Assembly (NCBI GenBank): GCA_949752735.1
Contig: OX457051.1
Span: 1,687,501 to 1,751,500 of the forward strand
Direction: 5' to 3'
Source of the DNA: Lumbricus terrestris
Taxonomy: Eukaryota > Annelida > Clitellata > Crassiclitellata > Lumbricidae
DNA length: 64,000 nt
Shown: positions 1 through 28,680 of the stretch, piece by piece
Layout: every line of letters begins with the position of its first letter
How positions within the stretch are numbered: the first letter of the stretch is position 1
The notes under the pieces: model-generated
Told to the model about the DNA's origin: nothing
Database searches by the model: none
Seen by the model: the letters and a program-made list of their open reading frames with translations, nothing else
Made by a program: the position numbers and the translations under genes

Positions 1-400
1 ACATTATTACTAAACCACAACAAATATGCGGATCTGTTGTCATTAATTTTCGTTTAATTTGATTATTTAAATGCACCTTATTTTTGTAGTACGAGTGGGG
101 TTTTTTAGTTTACAATTTTCTGGGTCCATAGGTCAGAAAAACCCTGTATCGTCATACCATGAATAGGCCTATACTGAATAGCATCAGTTTTATGTTTTGT
201 GATGCGATCATATCATTTATACCTGAAGTTGATTCTTCCTATTATTAAAGAACGTGGTTTTTGGCCTATAGGGCATTTCTTTAGCCAGAAAGACTTGCTG
301 TGGATTTGTAATTAGAACTACTCTCGAAACATTTGAACTTGTGAGCTTATGTACTTATTGTTTTGTATTTGAATATATATATATATATAAAGCACATCTA
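1..400. other. Non-coding DNA, short (AT)n run
   Basis: No coding exon or clear repeat is visible here apart from an (AT)n run near 373-389 and one TAGGCCTA palindrome near 165. The DNA is AT-rich. Confidence 0.5.
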
Positions 401-570
401 GTAGGATGAACCGTTCAGAGGCGCTCCCAGTGCGCAAGACTCCGAAAGAAACAGCAGGTTTTTAGAAGAGACAAAGCAGAGGAGAGACTGACAGACAGAA
501 GACTTAGTGTAGAGCAAACAGAAGGAGAAAGAGCATTCCAAGTTCCAAAGAGAAGAACCAATTGAGACAT
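400..570 (-). mobile_element. 3' end of an L2-like LINE (fragment)
   Basis: Read on the minus strand this ends in the GAGCGCCTCTGA tail shared by several LINE ends in this window. Upstream of the tail lies the usual end of the ORF2 protein (WNALS, then a serine/leucine-rich stretch and LLKT). It is a 5'-truncated relic with no complete domain. Confidence 0.5.
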
Positions 571-2250
571 ATTCATTTATTTATTTATTTATTTTCTAGC
601 CATTTGATATAGCGCCCCTTCAAGGCAACTACTCAGGAGCGCTCCCAGTCAAACCCCGGTCGAATAAGACAGTCTTAAGAAGAGAAAGAAATCAGGCAGA
701 CAGAGCAATAGGTATTTAAGGAAGGAAAACAGCTCATTCCAGGTCGAAGGGCCAGCCACGGAAAAAGCCTAATTGCAGTCCGTGAGCGGTGAACAATAGG
801 TTCCACTTGTGCAGCTGAGCGGAGAGAGCAGCGGCGTTGCAAGTATAAAGGAGCTAAACACTCACAACAGCGCCGGACCAAGACAGAAATTCTGTAAGCA
901 GTGCGCTGTGGGTAAGGGAGCCAGTGGAGTACATCCCACATGTATAGTAATAGTAATAGTAATGAACATTTATATAGCGCCGCTCACAGATTCAGTGGCG
1001 CTTCCGACCCAAGCTAGTGCTCACCGCTAACAAATAGTATAGTTTTCAGACGTTTACGGAACAGGGGAAGAGAAAGGCCAAGAAGCTCAGAACGGAGCTT
1101 GTGAGGAAGGCGGTTCCAACAAGTAGGACCAAGATATGCGAAGCTTCTGGACTGGGCCGTAGCTCCACGCATGCGCGGGACAACTAGAAGGCCATTGGCA
1201 GCAGATCGAAGGGCAGAGCGGCCAGGAAGAGTGGAGACCAAGTTACACAGTGCCCGAAGATAAGAGGGGGTACCCCGAGAAGAGAGTTGCGCATAAGAGT
1301 CAGGATCTTGAACTCAATGCGCTGAGGTACAGGAAGCCAATGAAGAGTGTCCCGAATAAAATCAGATATGTGAGAGAATTTGGGAAGACCAGCAATTAAG
1401 CGGGCAGCAGCATTAAGAATAGACTGAAGCTTAGAGAGGTTAAGAGAGGAGAGACCAGTATAGGCAGAGTTTCCAAAGTCGACTCTAGAGCAAATCAAAG
1501 CATGGACAAGCGCCTTGACCGCTTGAAGGGAGAGTGAGTGGCGGATAGTACGCAATTGTCGTAAGTGATAGAAACATGTTCGAGAGATTCGGTTAACATG
1601 ATCAGTAAGAGAAAGAATTGGATCCAGAGTAAAACCCAGATCACGAACAGTTGGAGAAAATTGGATATCTGGGTACAACGTGCTGAGGAGCTCCATATCA
1701 ATCTTGGCGAGCTGGACTCTACCACCAAGCCAGATGAATTGGGTTTTATCAGAGTTAAGGCGAAGACGGTTAGAAGACATCCATTGGTTCAGTTCCATAG
1801 TGGCGTCAAGGATAGTTGCAACCAGTGAAGAGGCAGCACTGGGAGAACCGTGGACAAATGCTTGTGTATCATCAGCGTATTGATGAGCAGAGGCACCCTT
1901 GCGGGATAATAGGTTCAATAGATCAGCAGTATATAGGATGTATAGAAGCGGCGCCAGGACAGAGCCTTGAGACTCAGAGACTCGTCTAAACTTGCGGCCA
2001 ATGAGGCGGTTAGCGGTGCGCAGGACCCTATTTAGGGGCCCTATCCGACAGGCTGGAAGTACACTGTATATGGTGCTGCAGTAGTCCAAAAGTGAAACTG
2101 CAAACGCATGAATAAGTGTTGAGGCGAAGAGCGGTAAATGACCTTGAGCTGTAGAAGCTGGTAGTAATAGCTGCAACATATAAGGTTAATGTGCCACGTA
2201 AATGTAAGTTCCTGGTCTAGGATGACTCCTAAATACCGGACTGAAATGGA
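571..2250 (-). mobile_element. L2/CR1-like LINE 'a', split by a second LINE
   Basis: This minus-strand non-LTR retrotransposon fragment is in two parts, about 1971-2250 and 571-942. The first part carries reverse-transcriptase connection and thumb sequence (VRYLGVILDQEL, then LLDYCSTIYSVLPACRIGPL) and ends at RRVSES. The second part resumes at HMWDVLHWLPYPQR and runs to the C-terminus. Joining the two across 943-1970 restores one continuous reading frame, which shows that the piece between is a later insertion. The 3' end on this strand is followed by an (ATTT)n tail at 571-594. The element is 5'-truncated and inactive. The clade is inferred from the HWLP and RSAA motifs. Confidence 0.75.
943..1970 (-). 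mobile_element. L2-like LINE 'b' inserted in LINE 'a'
   Basis: This minus-strand fragment holds reverse-transcriptase motifs in order: QGSVLAPLLYILY, YADDT (catalytic box), NRLRLNSDKTQFIWLG, then HWLPVPQR and the C-terminal RSAANGLLVVPR, WNRLPHKLR and RKRLKTILF. Its 3' end carries a (TAG TAA)n-type tail near 943-965 and the GCGCCGCTCACAGATTCAGT tail. The same subfamily recurs at 61303-61700. The first 68 codons of the 331-codon frame at 1184-2179 belong to the host LINE, so that ORF is an artefact of the nested insertion. Only the 3' part of the element is present. Confidence 0.8.
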
Positions 2251-2636
2251 AAAAGTGAAAAATTGTCATGAAAAAAACTTGTCGATTCTTCGATATATTT
2301 ATTTAACGTGGGTAAGACATCGCCCGTATGGCCGAAGACTAAAGAGCTAAACTCGAAAAGTTAATTGACGAGGAAATCCAAGCTGTAACTAACGTCGCAG
2401 CAGCAACGACGTGGCCTGTACTGTAAGGTAATGGTGTAGCAAGACGACGTAGTCTATAGAACGGCGTAGTCGGTGCTGTAATGGCATAGCAAGACGAGAA
2501 ACGGACGTGTTACTCACAGCGTTGTAGTCTGTATAGCGACGTGGTGTGCGTGTCGAGGAAGAAAGCCTGCTCAGAGGCGTACTCGGAGACGTCGGAGGTG
2601 TGTCGAGTTTCAGTCCTTTCATTCCTATATGACCGT
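2251..2636. other. Unassigned, imperfect short repeats
   Basis: No exon is recognised. The stretch 2400-2580 is moderately GC-rich and repeats GACGTAGTCTRTA and GGCRTAGCAAGACGA imperfectly, which suggests a decayed local repeat. Confidence 0.4.
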
Positions 2637-3945
2637 CTACGGCAAGTGTGAAACGTGGTGTCCTAGAGCTGAAGCACGTGGCGAAAAAGTCTCACGCGCA
2701 TTCGACAGGCGTTGCCACGAGAAGAGGCAGTCGCAAAGGCAGTTTTGCGGCACTGCGCTAGGAGTCAAAGAGCGGAAAATGACCTTGAGCTGCCGAAGCT
2801 GGTAGTAACAGCTGCGACTTAGAAGTTTAATGTGCCGCACAAAATGTAAGCTCCTTGTCTAGGATGACTCCTAAATCCCGGACTGAAGTCGAAAAAGTGA
2901 AAAGGATAGGGAAGTTAAATCAATCATAGCAGTTCTAGACCGAGGAACCAAGAGGTCAAATTTGTTGGATGAACGAAGTGGACAGTGGGAGAAAGGTGAG
3001 TGAGGACGATGGCAGATATTTTGGGTGCAGATCCAGTTGAGCCTATAAGATCGGAGTGAGGATCTTAAATTATGTGCGAGCACGGAGAGGAAGCCAATGA
3101 AGTTCATCAAACATAAAGGTAGAGATGTGAGAGTACTTGGGAAGGCGGGCAATCAATCTGGCAGCTGAGTTGACAACCGAGTGAATCAGTGAAAGACGAA
3201 CTTTAGGAAGACCAATGAGAAGAGAATTGCAATAGTCAATTCGAGAACATATAAAAGCATGAACTAAAGCAGTGAAGATGGAGGAGGAGACAGAGCGAGG
3301 AATGACTCTGAGACGTCTTAAATGAAAATATGACGAGCGTGTCAGATTGGAAATATGCTCAGTTAAGGTAAGTGAGCTTTCAAATACAACACCCAGATCC
3401 CGCACACTTGAATTGAAGACAAACAGCGGGGATTTTCAGAGAGAAGAATGAAATCAAGCTTCTGGAGCTGCTGAGGAGTACCTAACCAGATAAATTGAGT
3501 CTTTGAAGTATTAAGCGACTGGCGATTAGAAGATAGCCTATCCATGAGTGGAGATGATTAGTGAGAGATTCTATAAACTCAACTAAAAGCAACTGGGAAG
3601 ATGGGGGACCATGGACAAATGCCTGGACATCATCAGCAAAGAGATGGCCAGCAGCACTACAGATCGGAAAAAGAGAAGAGATGTCAGCCGTGTAAAGAAT
3701 AAATAGGAGAGGCCCAAGAACTGAACCTTGAGGAACACCCAGATTAACATGAACCCATTGGGTTCGAGAGTCACCAGATATAATCATGTGGGTTCTTTCA
3801 GAAAGGTACGAATGGAACCAAGATAGGGGAGGCCCCATAGCACCATAGGAGGTCTCAAGACGTTTGAGAAGGATATCGTGATCGACCGTGTCAAAAGCTG
3901 AAGAAACATCACAGATGGCCACAGATGGCTCAGACATTATCAACA
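2637..3945 (-). mobile_element. L2-like LINE RT relic with frameshifts
   Basis: Minus-strand reverse transcriptase in several frames. The start (3482-3943) holds DVSSAFDTVDHDILLKRL, GVPQGSVLGPLLFILYTADI and FADDVQAFVHG (variant of the YADD box). Later pieces hold LSSNRQSLNTSKTQFIWLG, VRDLGVVFE and DELHWLPL. The frame moves at least three times, so it is a pseudogene. The segment 2637-2895 resembles 2040-2250 and may come from a separate copy. It probably inserted upstream of gene 1 and takes no part in the receptor gene. Confidence 0.7.
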
Positions 3946-4726
3946 GCAGAATAATTGACCTAGAACGGATGAATAATTAAGGACCATAAAGTGCCTTCGC
4001 GTTGTCAGGGGCATTACGTGTCGGTTGCGGACGAGTTTTTCTCTGAATGTTGTTTCTCTCAAGGCTTTGAAAGCGTACCCTACAACTCCAGTTAGGAACA
4101 TCATAGTTAAAATTAATAAATAATACGTAATTTGAAAGGTCTCGCAGAGGAGAATTTTGTGGAAGAATAAAGTAAATTATTTTACGACAAAAGCCTGCTT
4201 TTGCCGTGGTGTGTCGAGAGAATCTGTAAAAACTTTATTGAAGAAATAAGAGTATTGGAACATTCTTCGGCGGAAATTTGATAAAATGTAAAACAATGTA
4301 ACGATGGCTGCAGTTTCTGAAGTCGTGAAACTTCCACTGTGCAATTCTCTGGTGTGCACCTACATGTATTGCTTAAGAAATCTTTCCTCCATCAATTCTG
4401 CCATGTTCATAGAAAATCTTAATTAGTTGCTGAGAAATTGCATTTTACCAGTGGGACATTGTGTAGGCCTATTGAGTTAACCCGTACCTACATATTGATC
4501 CTGTGGAATAAATTTGTTGAACTGTGGTGTCACCTACACGCTCGACAAATAGAGACATCGTTGCAATTGTCAAGCAAAATCATGGACATTAGTGTAGGCC
4601 TAGTGCACTTGTCCTGATGATTTGCATTGTGTTTTAACTAAATTTATTTTTACAGCTGCTTAGGCGTAGGCCTAGTGCCCTAGTCTATAACTTTGTTTTC
4701 AATAATTGAATGGTTTCTATATTCAG
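3946..4726. other. Intron or 5' flank of receptor gene 1
   Basis: No coding sequence is seen. From about 4620 the sequence aligns with 42904-42989, the intron just before the matching WSC exon of gene 2. Homology is lost further upstream, so the first WSC half-exon of gene 1 is either left of this window or gone. Confidence 0.5.
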
Positions 4727-22061
<17,335 letters not shown>

Positions 22062-22721
22062 ACCATTGAATGAGTACTGTATTGAGTATTGACTGCGATC
22101 TTTAATGTCACCATCTTCAGATAGAATGCATCCACGGTGTTAAGCTTCGCAGGAGTTGAGATACTGCTGAAGAAGTTCATTCAATTATTATGATAGGACT
22201 AGCTAGTTCTAAACGAATAGGTTTAGAATAGGACTAGGCTGTAAATGAAAACTTAAATCATGTGTGACATTGTATAACTATGTACGTAACTCACGTGTCA
22301 ACCGTATTCCTGCCATCATTGACTTTCAGTTTTTTTTTGTAATAGGGGATTTCGGCCTAATATTTTTACAGGACCATGGATTTTCGACAGCATGGTTTTG
22401 TAACTTTCTCTTTGCTGTGAGTTCTCGTTAACGCAATCTTTCTCTTCTTCTCGAATCGATACTCCGGAGTCCAGAGTAATAGGTTTACAAGTCGGGAGTT
22501 CCCACCGTGGCTGATTTGGTTGATTGCTCGGCATGTAGCGTAACGCGTAGAGTATTGTTTATGAACGTTGAGCAAGTCCTACGCTCACAATTGCTGAGTG
22601 CATGCCATCGATGTTCCCTCAGGGTCGTGTGTGCTTCTGAAGCACGCTAGGATGGCAATGGCAATCACATTGGTAGGCCTATTGTGTATTCAGTGACTAT
22701 TCTCTGTATTGTGAAGCCTGA

Positions 22722-23002
22722 TGATGATGATGATGGTGCTCTGCCCGAAGGCAGGTTAATTGGCTTTACGCCCCAGGGGATGAGATGAGTGAGGTGGTCT
22801 CCCGTTGCCTTTCCCACAGACAATGATGAGTAAGCAACATGCCCAAGGTCGCTCCGCAGGAGCTTGCGCCCATGCGTCCCACACGTGCTAGCCCGAGATA
22901 TCTAAATCCCTGAATGTCAACTCCCAGCCCGGGGCTTGAACCGCAGTCCGTTGCAACCAACAGACGAATGCCGCTCTCGCTTACCGGTGTAGCTAACTAG
23001 CT
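22722..23002 (-). mobile_element. tRNA-derived SINE (family 2)
   Basis: Same head, body, CTGCC hairpin and (GAT)n tail as the copy at 19585. In the duplicate region the matching copy is split by a 463-bp insertion (57253-57715). This copy is therefore the empty site. Confidence 0.88.
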
Positions 23003-23036
23003 CAGTTGTGTAGCCTAAGGGTGTTTTATTCATATC

Positions 23037-24340
23037 TCAATCAATCAATCAATCAATATACTTTATTGATCATCATGTATATGTATACATACAGTATAGC
23101 ACAAACAAACAGTAGTTGAAAATGTCACATGCATAGATGTCAAAGGGGCCCAAACGAACGTAAGGTTCCGCTAACAGGGTTGCCCTAATTACACGAAGAA
23201 TCAATCTATCATCAACTTTCTGCATAACAGTATACATGTATGTGTACAGACAGTTGCATATGATCAAGGTGTAAAACAATCTCTTCCATTTTACAAGTTT
23301 ATCGAAGCGCATTGAATGTAAGTTATGCAACTTAAACAAGTGGGGAAAACAAAATAACAAACAGACTAAACTAAACTAAACTAAGCTAAAAAAACTAAAA
23401 ACACAACAGTTAAGAGAATACAACAGTGCACGTGTAGGTAGTGCACTTAAAAACAAAACCATTTTGTACAATTATGCAATAGTATCCAAAAGAAATAATT
23501 TCAATTTGTATTTGAATTGGTACATTGTAGTTATACAAGTATGATCAATAGGCAGAGAATTCCACATCGACGGTCCACATATTCTAATACTATGCAGTCC
23601 AGTAGTGGTACGAACACTTCTTTGGTGGTATCTATTTACAGATCGTGTATAATGTCCATGAACGTCTGAATTTTTACAAACCAGTGGTTGAAGCTTGTTA
23701 TGATTAGATTTCTGTGAAGTTTATACATAAATACTCCAATTTGTAGTTTATTAATGTAGTCAAAAGGCAGAATTTTCAAATCACTGAATAATGGTTGTGT
23801 GTGGGCTCTAAAAGGTGCATTGCATATAATTCGAACAGCTCGCTTTTGCAGGGTTGTCAAAATAGTTAAACGAGTGTGGTATGTGGAAGCCCACGTAATA
23901 TTACAATATGACATATAAGGGTATATCAAAGAGTAATATAAATTCACAAGTATATCTCGCGGCATAAGGTGTCGAACACGAGAGATTATGCCTATATTTT
24001 TTGATATCTTTTTGGATATAGAGTTTATATGCTCCCTCCATGTTAATTGTTCATCAATGTGAACACCCAAAAATTTGGTTGATGATACCCTACAAATACA
24101 TTGTTCATCTATTTTAATTGATATATTGCAATTTGTTGCTGTTCTAAGTTTAATTTTAGACCAGAACAAAATAAAATTTGTCTTCTCAAGGTTCAGCGAT
24201 AATTTGTTGGCTTTGAACCAATCGCCTACAAGTTTTAATTCGGCATTAATTTTTTTAACCAAGACTTCAATAACAGCTGAGTATAACGTTTTGTTACATG
24301 CTATATGCAATTTAGAAAATCTGTTTGCTGTATAGGCTAC
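23037..24340 (-). mobile_element. CR1-like LINE, 3' part of ORF2
   Basis: Minus-strand frame 23636-24310 holds the post-catalytic reverse-transcriptase region: NKLSLNLEKTNFILF, FLGVHIDEQLTWREHI, YPYMSYCNITWASTY, LQKRAVRIICNA and LQIGVFMYKLH. The YADD box is missing because the element is 5'-truncated. The 3' end is an (AATC)n run at 23038-23056. The duplicate copy at 57977-59290 has a 5-bp frameshift. Confidence 0.88.
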
Positions 24341-24606
24341 ATATGGAAATAAAACAAATAATAATTTAACGCCGAATTATGAATAATTTGTAATAATAAA
24401 CTTAATTTGTAAAACAAAACGGGGTGGAGGCGAAAGATGGAAATTTCCCGGTCAACAGCGGTTACAGCCACAGTTTCGCACCTATTCACTTCAAATCTGT
24501 CAGCAAGACAGACGACCTCTCAGCCCCCTGTTCGCCCCGCCCTTGGGGCCGGGTGGGGCTAAAGACCAGTATGTTGAAGTCCATAATCAGTCAGGTTTAT
24601 TTTTAG

Positions 24607-24891
24607 AGGAAACAAATCGATTTGGATGTCTGCACTGCAGTGGATAATGAAGATGCCATCGGGGAAATTAATGCTGAAGATCAACCAGACATTGTTTACA
24701 CAACAATCATTCCACATGATAAAACGCAGGATGACATCCATGCTAATTCTCAGACCCATTCAACGACAGTGGGTGTGCTGACTTTGATATCCATAAATCT
24801 TCAGATTAAATGCATTATGGTGTTCCGCTTCGCACGAGTTAGGATATTGTTTCAGGTTTCTTCAATCCATTGTATATTAATTTATTTGTGA
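24607..24891 (+). pseudogene. Second, divergent receptor tail exon (copy A)
   Basis: After a TTTTTAG acceptor the frame from about 24613 reads KQIDLDVCTAVDNEDAIGE and later DIVYTTIIPHDKTQDD and IHANSQTH. It is a paralogue of the tail at 21913. The first tyrosine is Cys and the third is His; only IVYTTI (ITIM-like) survives. It is one base out of phase with a phase-1 splice. Copy B stops right after QTH; here the stop is lost (TAA to TCA) and the frame runs on to 24891. Probably a relic of another tandem receptor. Confidence 0.65.
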
Positions 24892-25103
24892 GGCGCGGTG
24901 GTGTAGTGGGTATGTTCATCGCCTTGCAGCCGAATGGTTGCAGCTTCGATTCCACCTCAAGCCGCAGCGTAGGGACCTTTGGCAAGTCCTTCACTCGCAA
25001 TTGCAGAGCGCTTCGGCGTGAAACTCTGATGCAGTGTCCGCGGTGTAGTTTTTGAGCGTCTCTGAGTAGAAAGTTTGAAGGGGCGCTATAACAAGTACAC
25101 ATA
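24890..25103 (+). mobile_element. tRNA-derived SINE (family 1)
   Basis: Box A region GCGGTGGTGTAGTGGG, box B-like GCTTCGATTCC, the GCGCTTCGGCGTGAAACTC body and the CTCTGAGTAG ... GGGGCGCTATAACAAG tail. The duplicate is at 59838-60053. Confidence 0.9.
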
Positions 25104-25111
25104 CAAAAACA

Positions 25112-25480
25112 TTTAGACTCAGAGACTCGTTATATGAGTTTGCCTAGACATAGAGTACATTTTGCCCGAGACTGTTACTACCGGCTGCGTCAACTTCGCA
25201 CAATTATTGCCCTTTCGCTGAATCGAATGCAGTCACTTCCCTAGTCCATTCTTTTTTTCCTTTTCATCTTGACCAGTGCTCGTCACTCTACTCTGGCCTC
25301 CCGTCCAATCGAATAGTGTGACTAAACCGAGTCTTACGCTCTGCAGCACGTCTAATTGCTTAAAATGCTAATTTTAGTCACGTCTCCCAGTTATACGCTG
25401 GATACATTACACTGGCTTCCCACCGGGCATTGAGGATCGCTGCTCTGGTTCGACAATGTCAGCCTTGAATTGTCCCACAC
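25112..25480 (+). mobile_element. L2-like LINE relic
   Basis: The plus strand reads CYYRLRQLRTIIALSLNR and later LDTLHWLP, the region after the catalytic palm in L2-like LINEs. It is interrupted by frameshifts. The duplicate is at 60059-60430. Confidence 0.6.
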
Positions 25481-25644
25481 TGCATGCATGAGCTTTGTTG
25501 CTCCCACAGGTATCCAAGTCTACCGCCCCTTCCGTTCTGGACAGAAGGGATTGCTCTTGGTTCCATTCGCATGAACTGCAACCATTCAGAATGGAGCCAT
25601 TTCTGTGATGTTTCGTTAAATTTATGCAGTTTAAAACCTTTTTT

Positions 25645-25765
25645 ACAATAGGTCTATGAATCATGTGAGCTTTGAATCTGAATATCTGGTTCGAGTTGTG
25701 GCTCACAACGATCATCCCTACCAGAGCAGCAGCGACACGTGGATCATACTGACGCCACGAGCACG
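25645..25765 (+). pseudogene. Possible fibronectin-III half-module (copy A)
   Basis: After ACAATAG the frame reads NHVSFESEYLVRVVAHND and SSDTWIILTPR. EYLVRVVAHN matches the F-strand signature of FN3 domains (Y-x-V-R-V-x-A-x-N), and the following S...ILTP resembles the G strand. No donor follows and no first half was found, so it is a relic or chance match. The duplicate at 60603-60717 keeps the frame. Confidence 0.35.
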
Positions 25766-26999
25766 TTCGAATTTTATCAATAAAGGGGAAGGGGTTATTT
25801 ATTATTATTATTTATTTATTTATTATTATTTTTTCCTCAACCAAAACAACAAACAAACATAATACAATTATGGCATTGAATAATACATTAACATAATTTG
25901 GTGAAGAAGGGGAGACCCAGAAGGGATGTAAAATCCCGCTAATAGGGCCACCCATAATTCATGTAAAATATAAAAGAAAAAACATGACAGAACATTCAAT
26001 TGTAGGAATAAAAAAAATGATGAGGAAGAGAGAAAAACAAATTAAGCAATCGACATTTCTGTATATAACGAGAAAAACAACTCTTAACTAATGACTTAAC
26101 TAAAGACTTAACTAAGGGCTTGGCGAAACCACTGAGCAGAAACCTTAACCATTACATATCAGGAAGTGTTTTAAGTAGATAAAGGCGAAGTTTATGCTTA
26201 ATAGTCTAAGCGGTACAAGTCAGATTCTGGTTAGTAAACTGCACTTTTTGAACACGGGTTGCCGCTTGGCACAGTTGTAGTTGGGACCCAAGGGAACATT
26301 TTAAGAAGGGGAGGCATCCGAAATTTCCCTTACAATTCAAGATGGCGGCTTTTTTCAAAATGGCGGCCTGAGGCTAAGAAATTCTTATAAATCATCGTAT
26401 CATCTCGTGTTTGGTGTCGTTTCTATATATTTCTGACTCGAATAACATGAATCTACGATCAAAATCAACTTTAGACATCAAAATTAAGCCCAAAAAAGTA
26501 CTTTTACATTAAAAAACAGCAAAATTGCTATTAAAATTCATCAAATAGTTCTTCATTTCCATTGCTTGTTTTCCAATTTTCTTGTGGCATATTCCTTCAT
26601 AGTTCTGGATGTTTTCTCACAGTTTTGATTATTATGCATCGGGGACCAGTGGGAATTATCCTTAGAAATCAAAATGGCGGCTTCTTAAAAATGGCGTCCT
26701 GCGTCAAAGACATCTATACAAATTGTCAAGACATGTCACGTCTAGTGTCGCTTACATATATGATTTTTGACTCGAAGAACACCAATCTAAGGTCAAAATC
26801 ATCACAGGACATCAATATATGATCAATGTTTTGCAAAACAGCAAAACTGTTTTTATAAAAACAAATACTTCTTTTGCTTTCGTTGCTTTTCTTCGGTTTT
26901 TTGTGGCATCCTTCCTCATGTATCTAGGTGGTTCTTGCGATTATATTTATAATTATTATAATTTATAATTATACTAAATAGCTAAAACCCAATAATCGT

Positions 27000-28398
27000 A
27001 GTTTTTCATATTTCCGCCCGGAAAGGGAAAACGCTCGCATAGCAGTAATGACCAACAGTACAACGATTATGACGATGAAGACGACGATTGTGATGATGAC
27101 GACAACGACGAAGACGTCATTAACCGATCCGTCTCCCTTGGCAACAGCGTCCGGACCTGCGCCGTTACGGATGAGTGATTCGTTGATGACGAGATAGAGG
27201 AAGGTTCGCGCCTGACGAACAGTTGGACCATGATCACGGACCTTGACCTACACGAACATCGTCAGATTGGTCGATTTAGATATGCTGGTGGTGGTGGTAG
27301 TTTTGATGGAGATGGCACCTGTTCTCTGGTCGATCTGAAGGAGGGTGCGGTGGTGGTGATGGTAAGCGGCGTCTACAGGATGCTGAGAGATGTAATAGGA
27401 GAGACGGGTATTGTCTTCTGCATCAGAATCTCTTGCAATGACTATCATCAGTCGACCATGATGATCCCCTACCAGCGTTCAGAGCTGGTTTTCCAGGACA
27501 TGTAGCTGAACTCAGTGAACCGTGGAATATCGTCGTCAATGTCTTTGATGGTCAACAAAGGCAGTGCTGATGACATCAGAGATGGCGTCCCAAGGATAAA
27601 GGCCAAGATGGATACGTTGACCTTGGGCGTGACCTCACGACCGAGACTGGCCTTGGCCGTGACGATGCCTTCCGAAAGGTGGACATCGAAGATTTCCTTC
27701 AACTGTTCGTCAATTGCGTATCGAATGACTACGCTCAGTCCTTCGTCACGGTCCAGTGCCTCTACAAGAGCCATAATGTTGACCAGTGTAGATGTTCTCA
27801 ATGGCCACGTAGATATCACTCGTAAAAGACGGAGGATTATCGTTTTCGTCAACAACCGTGACAGTCAGTTCCACCATGGTTGACTTCATTGGATATCCAA
27901 GATCACTACAGGCAGTGGTCAGACGGACGGTGCTCACATGTCGCTTCACGGTCCACTGACCTCAATGCTGCTGTAGTCCCTGTGTACTGATCGTAGTAGA
28001 TTGGGTCCAACAGCGAGACCCCGTCACCGTCCAGTGAACACGTCGTCGGTCCGTTTAACCCGTCATCCGGATCGTTGACTCTGAGATGAGTGACGAAGGT
28101 CCATTGAAATCATACTCAGACACCTCGGGCATTCCAGACTCTGTCAGGACCGTCACAATAGGTCCATTGCCATTGACGTCGGTGAAGTGTACGATGACGC
28201 TTGTTTCGTCAGTCAATCGGACGTCATGACTTTAGTCAATGGCAAGCGCCTGCAATTTATGGAGAGCTGCAGATTCAAAGTCCAGCCTCCTCAGCAGCTC
28301 AATTGCCCCCGTTTCGTTATTTATGCGGGAGAGATCGGTCGTCCTTGAGGGCCTTTTGCTGGCGTCGAGGTAGAACCGAACGAATCAACCACCAGCAT
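27000..28398 (-). pseudogene. Protocadherin fragment (cadherin repeats + TM), broken
   Basis: Minus-strand reading from the spacer into the left arm shows, in order and across frameshifts: SRINNETGAIELLRRLDFES, HFTDVNGNGPIVTVLTESG, VTVVDENDNPPSFTSDIYVA, TIKDIDDDIPRFTEF, VIARDSDAEDN, DQRTGAISI, VKVRDHGPTVRQART and LVINESLIRNG, followed by a Val/Ile-rich helix (about 27030-27120). DxNDNxP-type linkers, DRDEG and LD.E motifs define cadherin repeats. A TAG stop precedes VKVRDHG in both arms. Intron-less, truncated at both ends, not functional. Confidence 0.85.
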
Positions 28399-28419
28399 GT
28401 CTAAATCGACCAATCTGAC

Positions 28420-28680
28420 GATGTTCGTGTAGGTCAAGGTCCGTGATCATGGTCCAACTGTTCGTCAGGCGCGAACCTTCCTCTATCTCGTCATCAACGA
28501 ATCACTCATCCGTAACGGCGCAGGTCCGGACGCTGTTGCCAAGGGAGACGGATCGGTTAATGACGTCTTCGTCGTTGTCGTCATCATCACAATCGTCGTC
28601 TTCATCGTCATAATCGTTGTACTGTTGATCACTACTGCTGTGCGAGCGTTTTCCCTTTCCGGGCGGAAATATGAAAAACT
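28420..28680 (+). pseudogene. Inverted duplicate of protocadherin TM region
   Basis: The plus strand reads VKVRDHGPTVRQART, LVINESLIRNGAGPD, then DGSVND and a hydrophobic run of over 20 Val/Ile/Leu residues ending in VRAFSLSGRK. It is the mirror copy of the left-arm sequence and shares its upstream TAG. Confidence 0.8.

Noticed and set aside
1184..2179. A single 331-codon protein
   Set aside because: Chimera of two LINEs created by a nested insertion; domains are in non-native order.
26562..26822. 86-codon ORF and its mirror at 28858-29070
   Set aside because: Mirror-image frames in the non-coding 3' region of the protocadherin foldback arms; no domain.
27230..27505. Plus-strand ORFs over the cadherin region
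   Set aside because: The cadherin motifs are on the minus strand; these are shadows.
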